DNA from: CAZRZN01 sp964604565 | GTDB lineage: Bacteria; Pseudomonadota; Alphaproteobacteria; Rhodobacterales; Rhodobacteraceae | DNA length: 14,810 nt | NCBI GenBank assembly: GCA_964604565.1 | Contig: CAZRZN010000091.1 | Span: 1-14,810 of the forward strand | Direction of reading: 5' to 3' | Shown: positions 1-8,137 of the stretch, piece by piece | Numbering within the stretch: position 1 is the stretch's first letter | Layout: each line of letters opens with the position of its first letter | Translations under genes and position numbers: made by a program | The notes under the pieces: generated by a model | Databases searched by the model: none | Seen by the model: the letters and a program-made list of their open reading frames with translations, nothing else | Told to the model about the DNA's origin: nothing

Positions 1-392
1 GGCATGTAGGTTTCATCGTGCCGCGCCAGTATCTCTGAGGCCTCGAAAACGCCGTTCACATAGCGCCCGGTGCCGACCATCCCCTGATTTTCTTCAAACA
101 GATCGGGCAGAACACCGGTAAAGACCACGGGAACGGTCGCCCCGCCATCGGTCACGCTGAACCGGACCTGTTCGCCGTCCCCGCGCACCAATGTGCCCTC
201 CTCCACCAATCCACCGATACGAAACGTCTCCGAGGGCTGCGGCGGCTCTGCTATGACCTGACTTGGCGAGCGAAAGAAGTTGATGCCATCCCGCATTGCA
301 TAGCCGATCAACGCGGTCGAGATCACAAGCGCCACGGCGGCCAGCGCGACAATCTGGATTCGCCTTTTTTTCTTGAGCGTTTTCAATGCCAT
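1..392 (-). CDS. ccmE: Cytochrome c maturation heme chaperone CcmE (C-terminus cut by window edge)
   Basis: CcmE is a membrane-anchored periplasmic chaperone that covalently binds heme delivered by CcmABCD and passes it to CcmF/H for attachment to apocytochrome c. The visible 130 residues begin with a basic stretch (MALKTLKKKRR), then one membrane segment at about 13-32, then the small beta-barrel domain. The sequence HDETY near residues 125-129 matches the family's HDENY motif, with the heme-binding His and the nearby Tyr both present. The start at 392 is set by a strong GGAGGAAGG ribosome binding site just upstream. The frame runs off the left edge just after that motif, so only the variable C-terminal tail is missing. 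It lies 222 bp downstream of argC on the same strand. Identification is secure from motif and layout. Confidence 0.95.
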   Translation of the reverse strand, partial: MALKTLKKKRRIQIVALAAVALVISTALIGYAMRDGINFFRSPSQVIAEPPQPSETFRIGGLVEEGTLVRGDGEQVRFSVTDGGATVPVVFTGVLPDLFEENQGMVGTGRYVNGVFEASEILARHDETYM

Positions 393-582
393 GGACCTTC
401 CTCCAGATGTGCTGGTGCACCACTTGCGTAAATATAGGCGATCTCCGCCGATTTGGGGAGATGCGGCGCGAAATGCCGCGGCATCGACGCCCGCGTCTAT
501 TGCACTCTCGGCCCCCGCAGCCTTTCATGCCACGCAAGGACCGCAGGCGCGGTTGCGTGTGATTGATATGATGCGAGGACTG

Positions 583-610
583 CCTTGCCGGGTGGAAGAC
601 CCCGGCAAGG
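583..610 (-). terminator. Hairpin just downstream of argC
   Basis: A perfect 10 bp inverted repeat (CCTTGCCGGG, 8-base loop, CCCGGCAAGG) begins 4 bases beyond the argC stop. On the minus strand it is not followed by a run of T, so it may be a weak terminator or an mRNA 3'-end stabiliser rather than a classical intrinsic terminator. Confidence 0.55.
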
Positions 611-614
611 TGGC

Positions 615-1643
615 TCAGGGGAAACAGGGGGCCAGCATCAGCCCGGCGGTTTCGACCTCTCCCAGCATCAGGTTGGCATTCTGCAACGCTTGCCCCGAAC
701 TGCCCTTGGTCAGGTTGTCCAACGCCGCCACCACGATGGCGCGCCCGCCGCGGCGGTCGCTGTTCATCCCGATGTGACAGAAGTTCGATCCCCGCACATG
801 ATGCGTCGATGGTGTCTCGCCAAACGGCAAGACCTGGATAAAGGGTTCATCGGCATAGGCCGTGTAAAGCGCCGCATGAATCGCCTGCGGATCGCCCTTC
901 AGATAGGCGGTGGCAAGGATACCCCGGTTGAACGGCGCCAGATGGGGCGTGAACTGGATTTGAACCTCCCGCCCCGCGAGCGTGCTCAGTTCCTGATCGA
1001 ATTCGCCCAGATGACGATGCGTGCCACCCACCGCATAGGCATTCGTGCCCTCGCTCAGTTCGGCATGCAGCAGGTTTTCCTTCAGAGCGCGCCCTGCCCC
1101 GCTGACGCCGCATTGCAGATCAAGGATGATCTCGTCCAGATCGATCAGGCCCCCGGAAATCAGCGGGCGCAGGATGTATTGCCCCGTGGCCGCATTGCAG
1201 CCCGTTCCGGCCACCAACCGCGCGGCGCGGATCTCTTCGCGGTAGAACTCCGTCAGTCCATAGACCGCCTCTGTCTGCATCTCCACCGCGCTGTGAGGAT
1301 TGCCATACCATGTTTCATAGGCGGCGGGATCGCGCAGCCGAAAATCGGCCGACAGGTCGACGATTTTCACCGACCGGGGCAACCTGGAGATCACCTCCTG
1401 GCTGGTCTTGTGCGGGAGGGCGCAGAAACACAGGTCGATGCCCTCGAAATCGATCTGTTCCCAGGTCACAAGGTCCGGCAGATCGAGGTGGCGCAGATGC
1501 GGAAAGGCCTGCGCCATGCTTTGCCCTGCCTTTGAATTGGCGGCCAGCGCCTTGATGTCAAAGGATGGATGCGTGGCAAGAAGCCGGACAAGCTCCGCGC
1601 CAGTATAGCCGGACGCGCCGATGATGGCGATGGAATGGGTCAT
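615..1643 (-). CDS. argC: N-acetyl-gamma-glutamyl-phosphate reductase ArgC
   Basis: ArgC carries out the third step of arginine synthesis: NADPH-dependent reduction of N-acetylglutamyl phosphate to N-acetylglutamate semialdehyde in the cytoplasm. The 342-residue protein has the N-terminal nucleotide-binding motif GASGYTG at residues 9-15, the catalytic cysteine at residue 149 in GTGCNAATGQ, and a GGTHRHLGE segment near 206-214 that holds the active-site histidines. It has the normal length for the family. The active site reads GTGCNA rather than the PGCYPT form of E. coli ArgC; I recall this form from other Rhodobacteraceae. The frame stays open 29 codons further upstream, but the start at 1643 is preferred because MTHSIAIIGASGYTG is the expected N-terminus and AGGTGA lies just ahead of it. 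It appears to be transcribed alone, with a hairpin immediately after the stop. Confidence 0.96.
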   Translation of the reverse strand: MTHSIAIIGASGYTGAELVRLLATHPSFDIKALAANSKAGQSMAQAFPHLRHLDLPDLVTWEQIDFEGIDLCFCALPHKTSQEVISRLPRSVKIVDLSADFRLRDPAAYETWYGNPHSAVEMQTEAVYGLTEFYREEIRAARLVAGTGCNAATGQYILRPLISGGLIDLDEIILDLQCGVSGAGRALKENLLHAELSEGTNAYAVGGTHRHLGEFDQELSTLAGREVQIQFTPHLAPFNRGILATAYLKGDPQAIHAALYTAYADEPFIQVLPFGETPSTHHVRGSNFCHIGMNSDRRGGRAIVVAALDNLTKGSSGQALQNANLMLGEVETAGLMLAPCFP

Positions 1644-1711
1644 GGGATCACCTGGAAATCTTGACGCGGGACAACGCTGGACCCGCAAGAGGTATGGACA
1701 CGGACACAGAG

Positions 1712-1728
1712 GCCCGCGAAACGCGGGC
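1712..1728. other. Short perfect hairpin in the argC upstream region
   Basis: GCCCGCG and CGCGGGC flank a 3-base loop, giving a 7 bp GC-only stem located 69 bases ahead of the argC start codon. If argC transcription starts further upstream, this would be a stable hairpin in the leader RNA. No T-run follows on either strand, so a simple terminator is unlikely. The remaining bases of the 243 bp argC/DUF3592 divergent gap show no clear promoter. Confidence 0.4.
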
Positions 1729-1886
1729 ACGCCTTCACCGTCATCGTCGCAGGTGCAAGCCAGACTGAGCAGTCATGCCAAGGGTCCTCATGCGCTGGCC
1801 TATAGCGGGGTCCGGCCCTGCGTTCAATCCGGAAAATCCTTGTTGACCTGCTTGATCACCGCGCGGCGAAGCGCCATGCTCGGTGC

Positions 1887-2633
1887 ATGGCACATGTGGC
1901 AGGCTCCGATCCCGTTCCACTTTGGCGTCTTTTCTGGCGCATGGGGGGCTGGCTGGCGCTGGTCTTTGGCGCAAGCCTCCTGCTTTTGACGGTGATCAGC
2001 AATTCTTCACTCGGCCTCGCGCAACGGTTCGACAACGAAGGGCGCGAGGCATCGGCGCAGGTTCTGGACCGCTATGAGCGGGTGACCACCGACAGCGATG
2101 GCGACCGTAAGGTGACCTATTACCTGGAGCTGCGGTTCGAAACACGACAGGGTGAGCAGATCACCGTGACCCGCTCTGTCGGATCATCGGTCTACAATCG
2201 CACCACCGTCGGGGAGGTGCACAGGATCTGGTATCTGGAAAGCGAGCCGGACAGGATCGAGGTCAGCCGTGGCGAAAACCGCAGCACAGCCACGATCACG
2301 CGATGGGTCGCGCTGATCTTCGGGCTTCTGACGCTCGGCGCGCTATGGATTCCCGGTCGCAAGGCCGTGGCCGCCGTTCGGGCGCGCCGTTACGGCGCCC
2401 GTGAAACGGCGGTGGTGACCGGCCTGACACGCACCAGCTACCGGGTGAACAACCGTTACCGCTATCGACTGACATGGCGCGAGGACAGTGGCCGCGTCGG
2501 ACAAAGTCTGGCCTACCGCGAAGATGAACTGTCGGCCTTTCCGGCAGACACGAAGATTACCGTCTATCAAGGCCTCAAGCGCGCGTGGTGGTCCGGCGAT
2601 GTCGGTGAACGGCCCGAAGCCAAGGGTGCCTGA
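1887..2633 (+). CDS. DUF3592-like membrane protein, function unknown
   Basis: This 248-residue protein has two predicted membrane segments, at about residues 19-39 and 139-156. The roughly 100-residue loop between them contains a beta-rich stretch (VTYYLELRFETRQGEQITV, then VGSSVYNRTTVGE). That arrangement, an extracytoplasmic loop asking for an argument-like YxLxxxF pattern between two helices, resembles DUF3592 proteins, whose function is not established. A second similar beta pattern (NNRYRYRLTWREDSGR) follows the second helix. The start at 1887 is the first in-frame Met; no good ribosome binding site precedes it, and the Met at residue 19 is an alternative. The gene is divergent from argC and convergent with murI, so it appears to be a single-gene unit. 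The reading frame and membrane topology are clear; the family name rests on recall. Confidence 0.75.
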   Translation: MAHVAGSDPVPLWRLFWRMGGWLALVFGASLLLLTVISNSSLGLAQRFDNEGREASAQVLDRYERVTTDSDGDRKVTYYLELRFETRQGEQITVTRSVGSSVYNRTTVGEVHRIWYLESEPDRIEVSRGENRSTATITRWVALIFGLLTLGALWIPGRKAVAAVRARRYGARETAVVTGLTRTSYRVNNRYRYRLTWREDSGRVGQSLAYREDELSAFPADTKITVYQGLKRAWWSGDVGERPEAKGA

Positions 2634-2693
2634 GGGGCCTTTTGTGGTCGATGCCTTGCCACCATTACGTCGACCGGGACGTATCACGCAGGG

Positions 2694-3506
2694 TCACGCA
2701 GCATCAAAGGTGATCTTGCGCCGCAGGAATTGCGTGGCGTGCTGTGACACGCGCAGCGGATCGCCGGTGGTCAGGAACCGGCTTTGGCCGCCGGATCCAT
2801 ACATGTCGGGGTGGCGCGTCAGGTAGTCCGCCAGCGACTCCGCCACGAGACTGGCCTGCGAATAGACCCTGACATCGGGTCCCAGCGCCGCCTGAAAGAT
2901 ATCCTGCATGAGCGGGTAATGGGTGCAGCCGAGGATCGCCGCCTCCGGCGTGGGCATCTTGCGCTTCAGCGCGTCGACATGGCTGCGCACAAGGGCATCG
3001 GCAAGGATCATGTCGCCCTCTTCGATGGCATCCACCAGACCGCCACAGGCCTGCGCCTCGACATCGACACCGATTGCGCGGAACGCAAGTTCCCGCTGAA
3101 AGGCCCGGCTGCGGACCGTTGCAGGTGTGGCAAACAGCGCCACATGTTCCACCCCCACTTCGCGCGGGGGAGAGTTGTCGCCCCACTGCCGCTCTGTCAG
3201 CGCCTCGATCAGGGGGACAAAAACACCCAGCACACGCTTGTCGCGCGGCACCCAGGATTCCTGCATCCGACGCAGCGCCGCCGCAGAGGCGGTGTTACAG
3301 GCCAGAATGACCAGATCGCAGCCGGCCTCCCACAGCCGTTCCACTGCGGATGTGGTCAGATGATAGACATCCTCGGCATCGCGCACACCATAGGGTGCGT
3401 TCCGATTGTCGCCGAAATAGACGAAAGGAACCTCGGGAAGCCGCTTGCTGACCGCGTCCAGCACCGTCAGCCCGCCAAGGCCGCTGTCAAATACGCCTAC
3501 TGCCAT
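2694..3506 (-). CDS. murI: Glutamate racemase MurI
   Basis: MurI interconverts L- and D-glutamate without a cofactor and supplies D-Glu for peptidoglycan synthesis in the cytoplasm. The 270-residue protein shows all family signatures: FDSGLGGLTV at 6-15, YFGDNRNAPYG at 30-40, the first catalytic cysteine C70 in LACNTAS, and the second catalytic cysteine C194 in LGCTHYPLM. Length is typical. The start at 3506 is supported by a GAGGG sequence upstream and by the expected N-terminal strand. It follows the acyltransferase gene by 39 bp on the same strand and is probably cotranscribed with it. It converges with the DUF3592-like gene across 60 bp, in which I see no clear terminator. Confidence 0.97.
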   Translation of the reverse strand: MAVGVFDSGLGGLTVLDAVSKRLPEVPFVYFGDNRNAPYGVRDAEDVYHLTTSAVERLWEAGCDLVILACNTASAAALRRMQESWVPRDKRVLGVFVPLIEALTERQWGDNSPPREVGVEHVALFATPATVRSRAFQRELAFRAIGVDVEAQACGGLVDAIEEGDMILADALVRSHVDALKRKMPTPEAAILGCTHYPLMQDIFQAALGPDVRVYSQASLVAESLADYLTRHPDMYGSGGQSRFLTTGDPLRVSQHATQFLRRKITFDAA

Positions 3507-3545
3507 CCGCTCACGCCCTCGATGTTCCGGCGACGCGGACCACGA

Positions 3546-4442
3546 TCAATGGCGCGCCTTCGGCTTTTCCTTGTGTCTTGCGTCGAACTCGAACCCATAG
3601 CCCAGGGACGTCAGGGGAGTCGGTGAAAGCTCATACGTCGCCTTGCGGAGAAAATCCATCATCGCGCGCGCATCCTTTGCCCGGGCGTCGATCTCGGACC
3701 GTGGGATCGGCTCGCCGATGGCGACACGGACAGGCATATCGACACGCTTGCGGAATTCCTTGATCAGCAGGCCCATGCGCAGCGTGACGTGAAGATGGCT
3801 GGCCAGTTGAAACAACCGGGACGTATGGCCGTCAAAGTAAATGGGCACCACGGTGGCATCGGATTTCGCGATCAACCGAGCGGTAAAGGTGCGCCAACCG
3901 GGATCCATCGGCTTGCCGAAAGGCCGTTCAGAGGTGGCGACGGTCCCACCGGGAAAGATCCCGATGCAGCCACCGCGCCCCAGATAGTCCATCGATTCCC
4001 TGCGGGTGGCGATGTTCTGCTGCACAGCTTCCTTGGTATCGTCGAAACTGACCGGCAGGATGATCTTGTCCAGTTCCTCCGCCTTGCGAAAGACGCTGTT
4101 GGCCAAGATCCGGAAATCGCCGCGCACAACCGACAGGATATGCCCCATGATCAGCCCGTCGAGAATGCCGTAAGGATGGTTCGCAATGACGATCAACGGC
4201 CCTTGTCTGGGCAGGTTGTCCAGCGATCCAGTCATGACCTCCAGCCCGAGGCCATAGCGTTCGACAATGACCTGCCAGAAGTCACGGCCCTCCGCCACCT
4301 CCGCTTCATAGCCTCTGGCCCGCTTGATCAGGCTGAAACGGCCGGTGGCGTTCTCCATGAGGCGGATCATGGCACGCCCGCCCCGCGTGGTGGCCGAGTA
4401 GCTGTAGGAGATGTCCCGCGCAATCTCACGCCGGTTCGGCAT
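3546..4442 (-). CDS. PlsC-like lysophospholipid acyltransferase family protein
   Basis: Members of this superfamily transfer acyl chains to lysophospholipids or related lyso-lipids at the cytoplasmic face of the inner membrane. The 298-residue protein carries the histidine block NHPYGILDG at residues 88-96 and the acceptor-binding block FPGGT at 163-167, the counterpart of FPEGT in PlsC. Five residues separate H89 from D95, instead of the four in the classical HX4D motif; the HPFGxxEG branch related to putative hemolysins, as I recall it, has the same spacing. The N-terminal 80 residues precede the catalytic core and contain no clear signal peptide. The start at 4442 has AAGGAC ahead of it. 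It lies 109 bp downstream of the indolepyruvate oxidoreductase gene and 39 bp upstream of murI, all on the minus strand. The exact acyl acceptor cannot be told from the sequence. Confidence 0.87.
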   Translation of the reverse strand: MPNRREIARDISYSYSATTRGGRAMIRLMENATGRFSLIKRARGYEAEVAEGRDFWQVIVERYGLGLEVMTGSLDNLPRQGPLIVIANHPYGILDGLIMGHILSVVRGDFRILANSVFRKAEELDKIILPVSFDDTKEAVQQNIATRRESMDYLGRGGCIGIFPGGTVATSERPFGKPMDPGWRTFTARLIAKSDATVVPIYFDGHTSRLFQLASHLHVTLRMGLLIKEFRKRVDMPVRVAIGEPIPRSEIDARAKDARAMMDFLRKATYELSPTPLTSLGYGFEFDARHKEKPKARH

Positions 4443-4479
4443 CGGCAGCGGTCCTTATGGCCAATCTTGCAAACATGTT

Positions 4480-4546
4480 ATCCAGCTTCGCCGGTTATGA
4501 CCACACCATGTGACACAATGGTGAATAGATCCCGACGAAGCTGGAT
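4480..4546. repeat. Nested inverted repeat between the oxidoreductase and acyltransferase genes
   Basis: The outer arms ATCCAGCTTCG (4480-4490) and CGAAGCTGGAT (4536-4546) match perfectly over 11 bp and enclose a second perfect 6 bp repeat, CACCAT (4504-4509) with ATGGTG (4518-4523). The structure starts only 5 bases beyond the stop codon of the oxidoreductase on the minus strand. No T-run follows. It could protect the upstream mRNA 3' end or partly uncouple the downstream genes. Confidence 0.6.
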
Positions 4547-4551
4547 GTGCC

Positions 4552-7500
4552 TTACTCTGCCGCAGCCCTGAGCGGTGCCCCGCCCTGTTTGAGCACTGAC
4601 AGAAGTTCTTCGCGGCGCTTGGCGGCCTTTGCCTCGTTTGCCGCCTTGACCGGTCCAAACCCGCGGATCTGCAACGGCAATTCGGCCAGGGCCACCAGTG
4701 CGTCCATGGTTTCCGGACGCGCCTTTGGCAGCCATTCAGCCATGTCGGCCTCAAACTGGGCGATGAGCGCGCGTTCCATGCGGCGTTCCTCCGTTCGGCC
4801 AAAGAGATCGAAGGGCGTGCCGCGCAGCCATTTCAACCGTGCCAGCACACCGAACCCGCGCAACATGCCCTCACCAAATGTCTTTTTCACCGGGCGGCCA
4901 TCTGCGCCCGTCTTCGACAAGATCGGCGGCGCGAGGTTGAATGTCATCTTGAAATCGCCATCAAAGGTCTCCGCGGCCTTGGACCGGGTTTCCAGCAACA
5001 GCCGCGCGACCTCATATTCATCCTTGTAGGCCAGCAGCTTGTGATAACCCTTTGCCACCGCTTCGCGCAGGCGCGCATCCTCGATCTTGTCGACCAGCGC
5101 GCGGTAGCGTTTTGCCAGCCGCTTGCCCTGATAGGCGACAAGATGATCGGCCCGGAAGGCGATCTTTTCCTCCAGGCTTTTGGGCATGGGCACCACATTC
5201 GGCGTGAGCAACGCCTTGGCGTCCTCCGGGTGCGTCACCGCCCAGCGGCCGATCTCGAACGCACGCAGGTTCTTGTCCACGGCTGCGCCATTCAGCTTCA
5301 CCGCCTCCACGATCGCCTCGTGCGATAGCGGCACAAGGCCTCGCTGCCACGCCGCGCCCAGCAGCATCATGTTGGAAAAGATCGAATCGCCCAGCGTCAC
5401 GCGGGCCAGTTCGGACGCATCGAAGAATGCCAGCTTGTCTTTCAGACGCGCCTCAAGGGCGATCTGCAACTGATCCGTTGGCAGGGAAAACTCGGTGTCC
5501 CGGGTGAAATCGCCAGTGATGATTTCATGGCTGTTGACCACGGCCCCGGTGCGCCCGGTGCGCGTCAGGCCCAGCGTCTTGGCCCCGGCCGAAACAACGA
5601 GATCCCCACCGATCAGCGCGTCCGCCTCGCCAGTGGCGACACGCACCGCGCTGATATCAGATGGCTTTTCCGCCAGCCGCAGATGTATATGGACAGCGCC
5701 GCCCTTCTGCGCGAGGCCCGCCATTTCCATCATGGCGGCGCCCTTGCCGTCGATTTGCGCCGCCTGCGCCAGCACGGCGCCGATGGTCACGACGCCTGTC
5801 CCGCCAACGCCGGTCACCACAACATTCCAGGTGCCGTCGATCGCGGGCAGCTCGGGCGCGGACAAGTTCGGCAGATCAACCGCAGCGGTTGCCCCCTTCT
5901 TGGCCTGCGCACCCGTCAGGGTGACGAAGGAGGGGCAGAACCCCTTCAGGCAAGAGAAATCCTTGTTGCAATTCGACTGGTCGATGGCGCGCTTGCGGCC
6001 CAGTTCCGTCTCCACCGGGTTGATTGCCACGCAGTTCGACTGCACCCCGCAATCGCCGCAGCCCTCACAGACGTCGGTGTTGATGAACACGCGCTGGTCC
6101 GGATCGGGGAAGTTGCCCCGCTTGCGGCGACGGCGCTTTTCGGCGGCACAGGTCTGGACATAGACGATGACCGACACGCCGTCCTTCGTCGCCATGTCCT
6201 TTTGCACCGTCTCCAGTTCGGCCCGCTCGAACAGCGGCACGCCGGCGGGAAAGGCGGATTTGTCGACATCCTCTTTTTCGTCATAGACGACGGCCACGTT
6301 CTCCACGCCCATCGCTTTCATCTCGGCGGCGATCTGCTGCGGGTTGAGGCCACCGTCATTCTTTTGCCCACCGGTCATGGCGACCGCGTCGTTGAACAGG
6401 ATCTTGTAGGTGATGTTCGTCCCGGCCAGCAGCGCCGCGCGGATCGCCTGCACGCCGGAGTGGTTGTAAGTGCCGTCGCCAAGGTTCTGAAAGACGTGCT
6501 TGCGCTTGGAAAACGGTGCCTCGCCGATCCAGTTCGCGCCCTCCGCACCCATGTGGGTAAAGCCAAGGGTCGCACGGTCCATCCACTGCACCATGTAATG
6601 GCATCCGATCCCCGCATAGGCCCGGCTGCCCTCCGGCACCTTGGTCGAGGAATTATGCGGGCATCCGGCGCAGAAATACGGCACGCGCGATGCGATCTCC
6701 GGCAGATTGTCGGCGCGTGCAGATTCCTCAAGCTGCGTCATCCCCGCCTTGACGCCGTCCGTGCCGCGCCCCTCCTCGATCAGGATCTCGCCCAGCTTGC
6801 GGGCGATCCAGATCGGATCCAGCGCGCCGCGTGTCGGAAACAGCTCTTCGCGGTGCAGGCCACCGACGCCGCCCTTGTACCAACCATAGACCCGGCGGCC
6901 CTGCTGGTTGTCGAACAGCACTTCCTTTATCTGGACCTCGATCAGCTTGCGCTTTTCCTCCACCACGACGATGAGGTCGAGCCCTTCGGCCCATTGATCA
7001 AACCCCTTCATGTCCAGCGGGAAAGGCTGCCCCACCTTGTAGGTGGTGATCCCCAGACGCTCCGCCTCGGCCTCGTCGATGCCCAGCAGCGACAGCGCAT
7101 GGACGAGATCGAGCCAGTTCTTGCCTGCCGCGACAAAACCGATCTTGGCGCCCGGTTTGCCCCAGACCCGCTTGTCCATGCGGTTGGCATGGGAAAACGC
7201 CTCTGCGGCAAAGCGTTTGTAGTCGATCATGCGCGCCTCTTGGGCATGGGGCGTATCCTGCAAACGGATGTTCAGGCCGCCTTCAGGCATGTCAAACTCG
7301 GGCAGGACCAGTTGCATCCGGTCGGGACGACCATCGACGACCGCCGTGGCCTCGACCGTGTCCTTCATCGTCTTGAGACCGACCCAGACCCCGGCAAAAC
7401 GGCTTAGCGCATATCCGTAGACGCCGTAATCCATCATCTCCTGCACACCGGCTGGTGAGACGACCGGCATGTAGGCATCGACCAGCGCCCATTCGGACTG

Positions 7501-7971
7501 ATGCAGGACCGTCGAGCTTTCGCCGGTATGATCGTCCCCCATCGCCAGAACGACGCCGCCATGCTTCGAGGTGCCCGCCATATTGGCATGGCGCAACGCG
7601 TCGCCCGACCTGTCGACGCCCGGCCCCTTGCCATACCACAGGCCGAAAACGCCGTCGAAACGCCCCTCGCCCCGCAGTTCGGCTTGCTGCGCGCCCCAGA
7701 GGGCCGTCGCGGCCAGATCCTCGTTCAGACCTTCCTTGAACAACACATCCGCCTCATGCAGCTGCTTTTCGGCGCGACGCATCTGCATGTCGACCGCGCC
7801 CAGAGGCGAGCCGCGATAGCCCGTTACATAACCTGCGGTGTTCAATCCCGCGGCCCGGTCCCTTGCCTTTTGAATCAGCATCAGGCGGACAAGCGCCTGC
7901 GTGCCGTTCAGCAGGACGTTGTCGGTCTCAAGGTCAAATCGGTCGTTCAGCGTAATCTGGTGCTTGCTCAT
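4552..7971 (-). CDS. Indolepyruvate:ferredoxin oxidoreductase, fused alpha and beta domains
   Basis: The enzyme oxidatively decarboxylates aryl-2-oxoacids (indolepyruvate, phenylpyruvate) to the arylacetyl-CoA and passes electrons to ferredoxin, a step in tryptophan and phenylalanine breakdown. The 1139-residue chain starts with the pyrimidine-binding domain (GYRGSPLGAVD, 51-61). The thiamine-diphosphate domain follows, with C434, C437 and C457, GDG at 498-500 and NDAVAMTGGQ at 527-536. Ferredoxin-like cysteines come next: CEGCGDC plus C647 at 635-647, then C668, C674 and C679. The IorB-like domain opens with GVGGTGV at 721-727, and a C-terminal extension typical of the one-chain proteobacterial form ends the protein. 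The frame is open 60 codons further upstream, but AGGAGG six bases ahead of 7971 decides the start. It diverges from the LysR gene, which may regulate it. Related enzymes in Phaeobacter feed phenylacetyl-CoA metabolism. Confidence 0.96.
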   Translation of the reverse strand: MSKHQITLNDRFDLETDNVLLNGTQALVRLMLIQKARDRAAGLNTAGYVTGYRGSPLGAVDMQMRRAEKQLHEADVLFKEGLNEDLAATALWGAQQAELRGEGRFDGVFGLWYGKGPGVDRSGDALRHANMAGTSKHGGVVLAMGDDHTGESSTVLHQSEWALVDAYMPVVSPAGVQEMMDYGVYGYALSRFAGVWVGLKTMKDTVEATAVVDGRPDRMQLVLPEFDMPEGGLNIRLQDTPHAQEARMIDYKRFAAEAFSHANRMDKRVWGKPGAKIGFVAAGKNWLDLVHALSLLGIDEAEAERLGITTYKVGQPFPLDMKGFDQWAEGLDLIVVVEEKRKLIEVQIKEVLFDNQQGRRVYGWYKGGVGGLHREELFPTRGALDPIWIARKLGEILIEEGRGTDGVKAGMTQLEESARADNLPEIASRVPYFCAGCPHNSSTKVPEGSRAYAGIGCHYMVQWMDRATLGFTHMGAEGANWIGEAPFSKRKHVFQNLGDGTYNHSGVQAIRAALLAGTNITYKILFNDAVAMTGGQKNDGGLNPQQIAAEMKAMGVENVAVVYDEKEDVDKSAFPAGVPLFERAELETVQKDMATKDGVSVIVYVQTCAAEKRRRRKRGNFPDPDQRVFINTDVCEGCGDCGVQSNCVAINPVETELGRKRAIDQSNCNKDFSCLKGFCPSFVTLTGAQAKKGATAAVDLPNLSAPELPAIDGTWNVVVTGVGGTGVVTIGAVLAQAAQIDGKGAAMMEMAGLAQKGGAVHIHLRLAEKPSDISAVRVATGEADALIGGDLVVSAGAKTLGLTRTGRTGAVVNSHEIITGDFTRDTEFSLPTDQLQIALEARLKDKLAFFDASELARVTLGDSIFSNMMLLGAAWQRGLVPLSHEAIVEAVKLNGAAVDKNLRAFEIGRWAVTHPEDAKALLTPNVVPMPKSLEEKIAFRADHLVAYQGKRLAKRYRALVDKIEDARLREAVAKGYHKLLAYKDEYEVARLLLETRSKAAETFDGDFKMTFNLAPPILSKTGADGRPVKKTFGEGMLRGFGVLARLKWLRGTPFDLFGRTEERRMERALIAQFEADMAEWLPKARPETMDALVALAELPLQIRGFGPVKAANEAKAAKRREELLSVLKQGGAPLRAAAE

Positions 7972-7977
7972 GGCGCG

Positions 7978-7983
7978 CCTCCT
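7978..7983 (-). promoter_or_regulatory. Ribosome binding site deciding the oxidoreductase start
   Basis: On the minus strand this reads AGGAGG, within TTAGGAGG, six bases ahead of the ATG at 7971. It rules out the longer open frame that would begin at 8151 and would overlap the first codons of lysR. Confidence 0.9.
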
Positions 7984-8018
7984 AACGCGAAAGATATAGG
8001 CATCCTGCCACAAATATA

Positions 8019-8035
8019 GGTCATCTTCACTGACC
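8019..8035. promoter_or_regulatory. Candidate LysR-type operator (GGTCA-N7-TGACC)
   Basis: The 166 bp gap between the divergent oxidoreductase and lysR genes holds a perfect dyad: GGTCA at 8019-8023, seven bases, TGACC at 8031-8035. T8021 and A8033 are separated by 11 bases, matching the T-N11-A rule for LysR-family boxes. On the minus strand a TATATT hexamer (8018-8013), a possible -10 for the oxidoreductase, abuts it directly. Two related ATATAGG(T)CATC stretches at about 7994-8004 and 8014-8025 form an imperfect direct repeat across the same area. Binding is inferred, not shown. Confidence 0.6.
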
Positions 8036-8103
8036 CTAACAGAGGGAGCAGTGGTGGAATGACACGTTGCGCGAGGATGACATTTATTAAAAACAATCTG
8101 TCG

Positions 8104-8109
8104 TATAAT
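8104..8109 (+). promoter_or_regulatory. Consensus -10 hexamer for lysR
   Basis: TATAAT matches the sigma-70 -10 consensus exactly. No good -35 lies at the right distance; the nearest, ATGACA, is 21 bp upstream, so an activator or extended contacts may be needed. The hexamer overlaps an upstream in-frame ATG at 8108, which therefore cannot be translated from this transcript. This supports the lysR start at 8138. Confidence 0.55.
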
Positions 8110-8137
8110 GAGTTGGGAACACAAGGGCGTGGGCAAA

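Noticed and set aside
2634..2693. Possible bidirectional terminator between the convergent DUF3592-like and murI genes
   Set aside because: Complementary segments (AAGG/CCTT) are too short and mismatched to support a stem.
5527..7407. Long open frame of 626 codons on the plus strand
   Set aside because: It lies wholly opposite the oxidoreductase gene, is rich in Arg, His and Ala as antisense frames of high-GC genes are, and has no ribosome binding site or recognisable motif.
8108..8137. Upstream ATG adding 10 residues to the LysR protein
   Set aside because: It overlaps the TATAAT hexamer, has no ribosome binding site, and adds residues before the conserved MDWDKLRIFH start.
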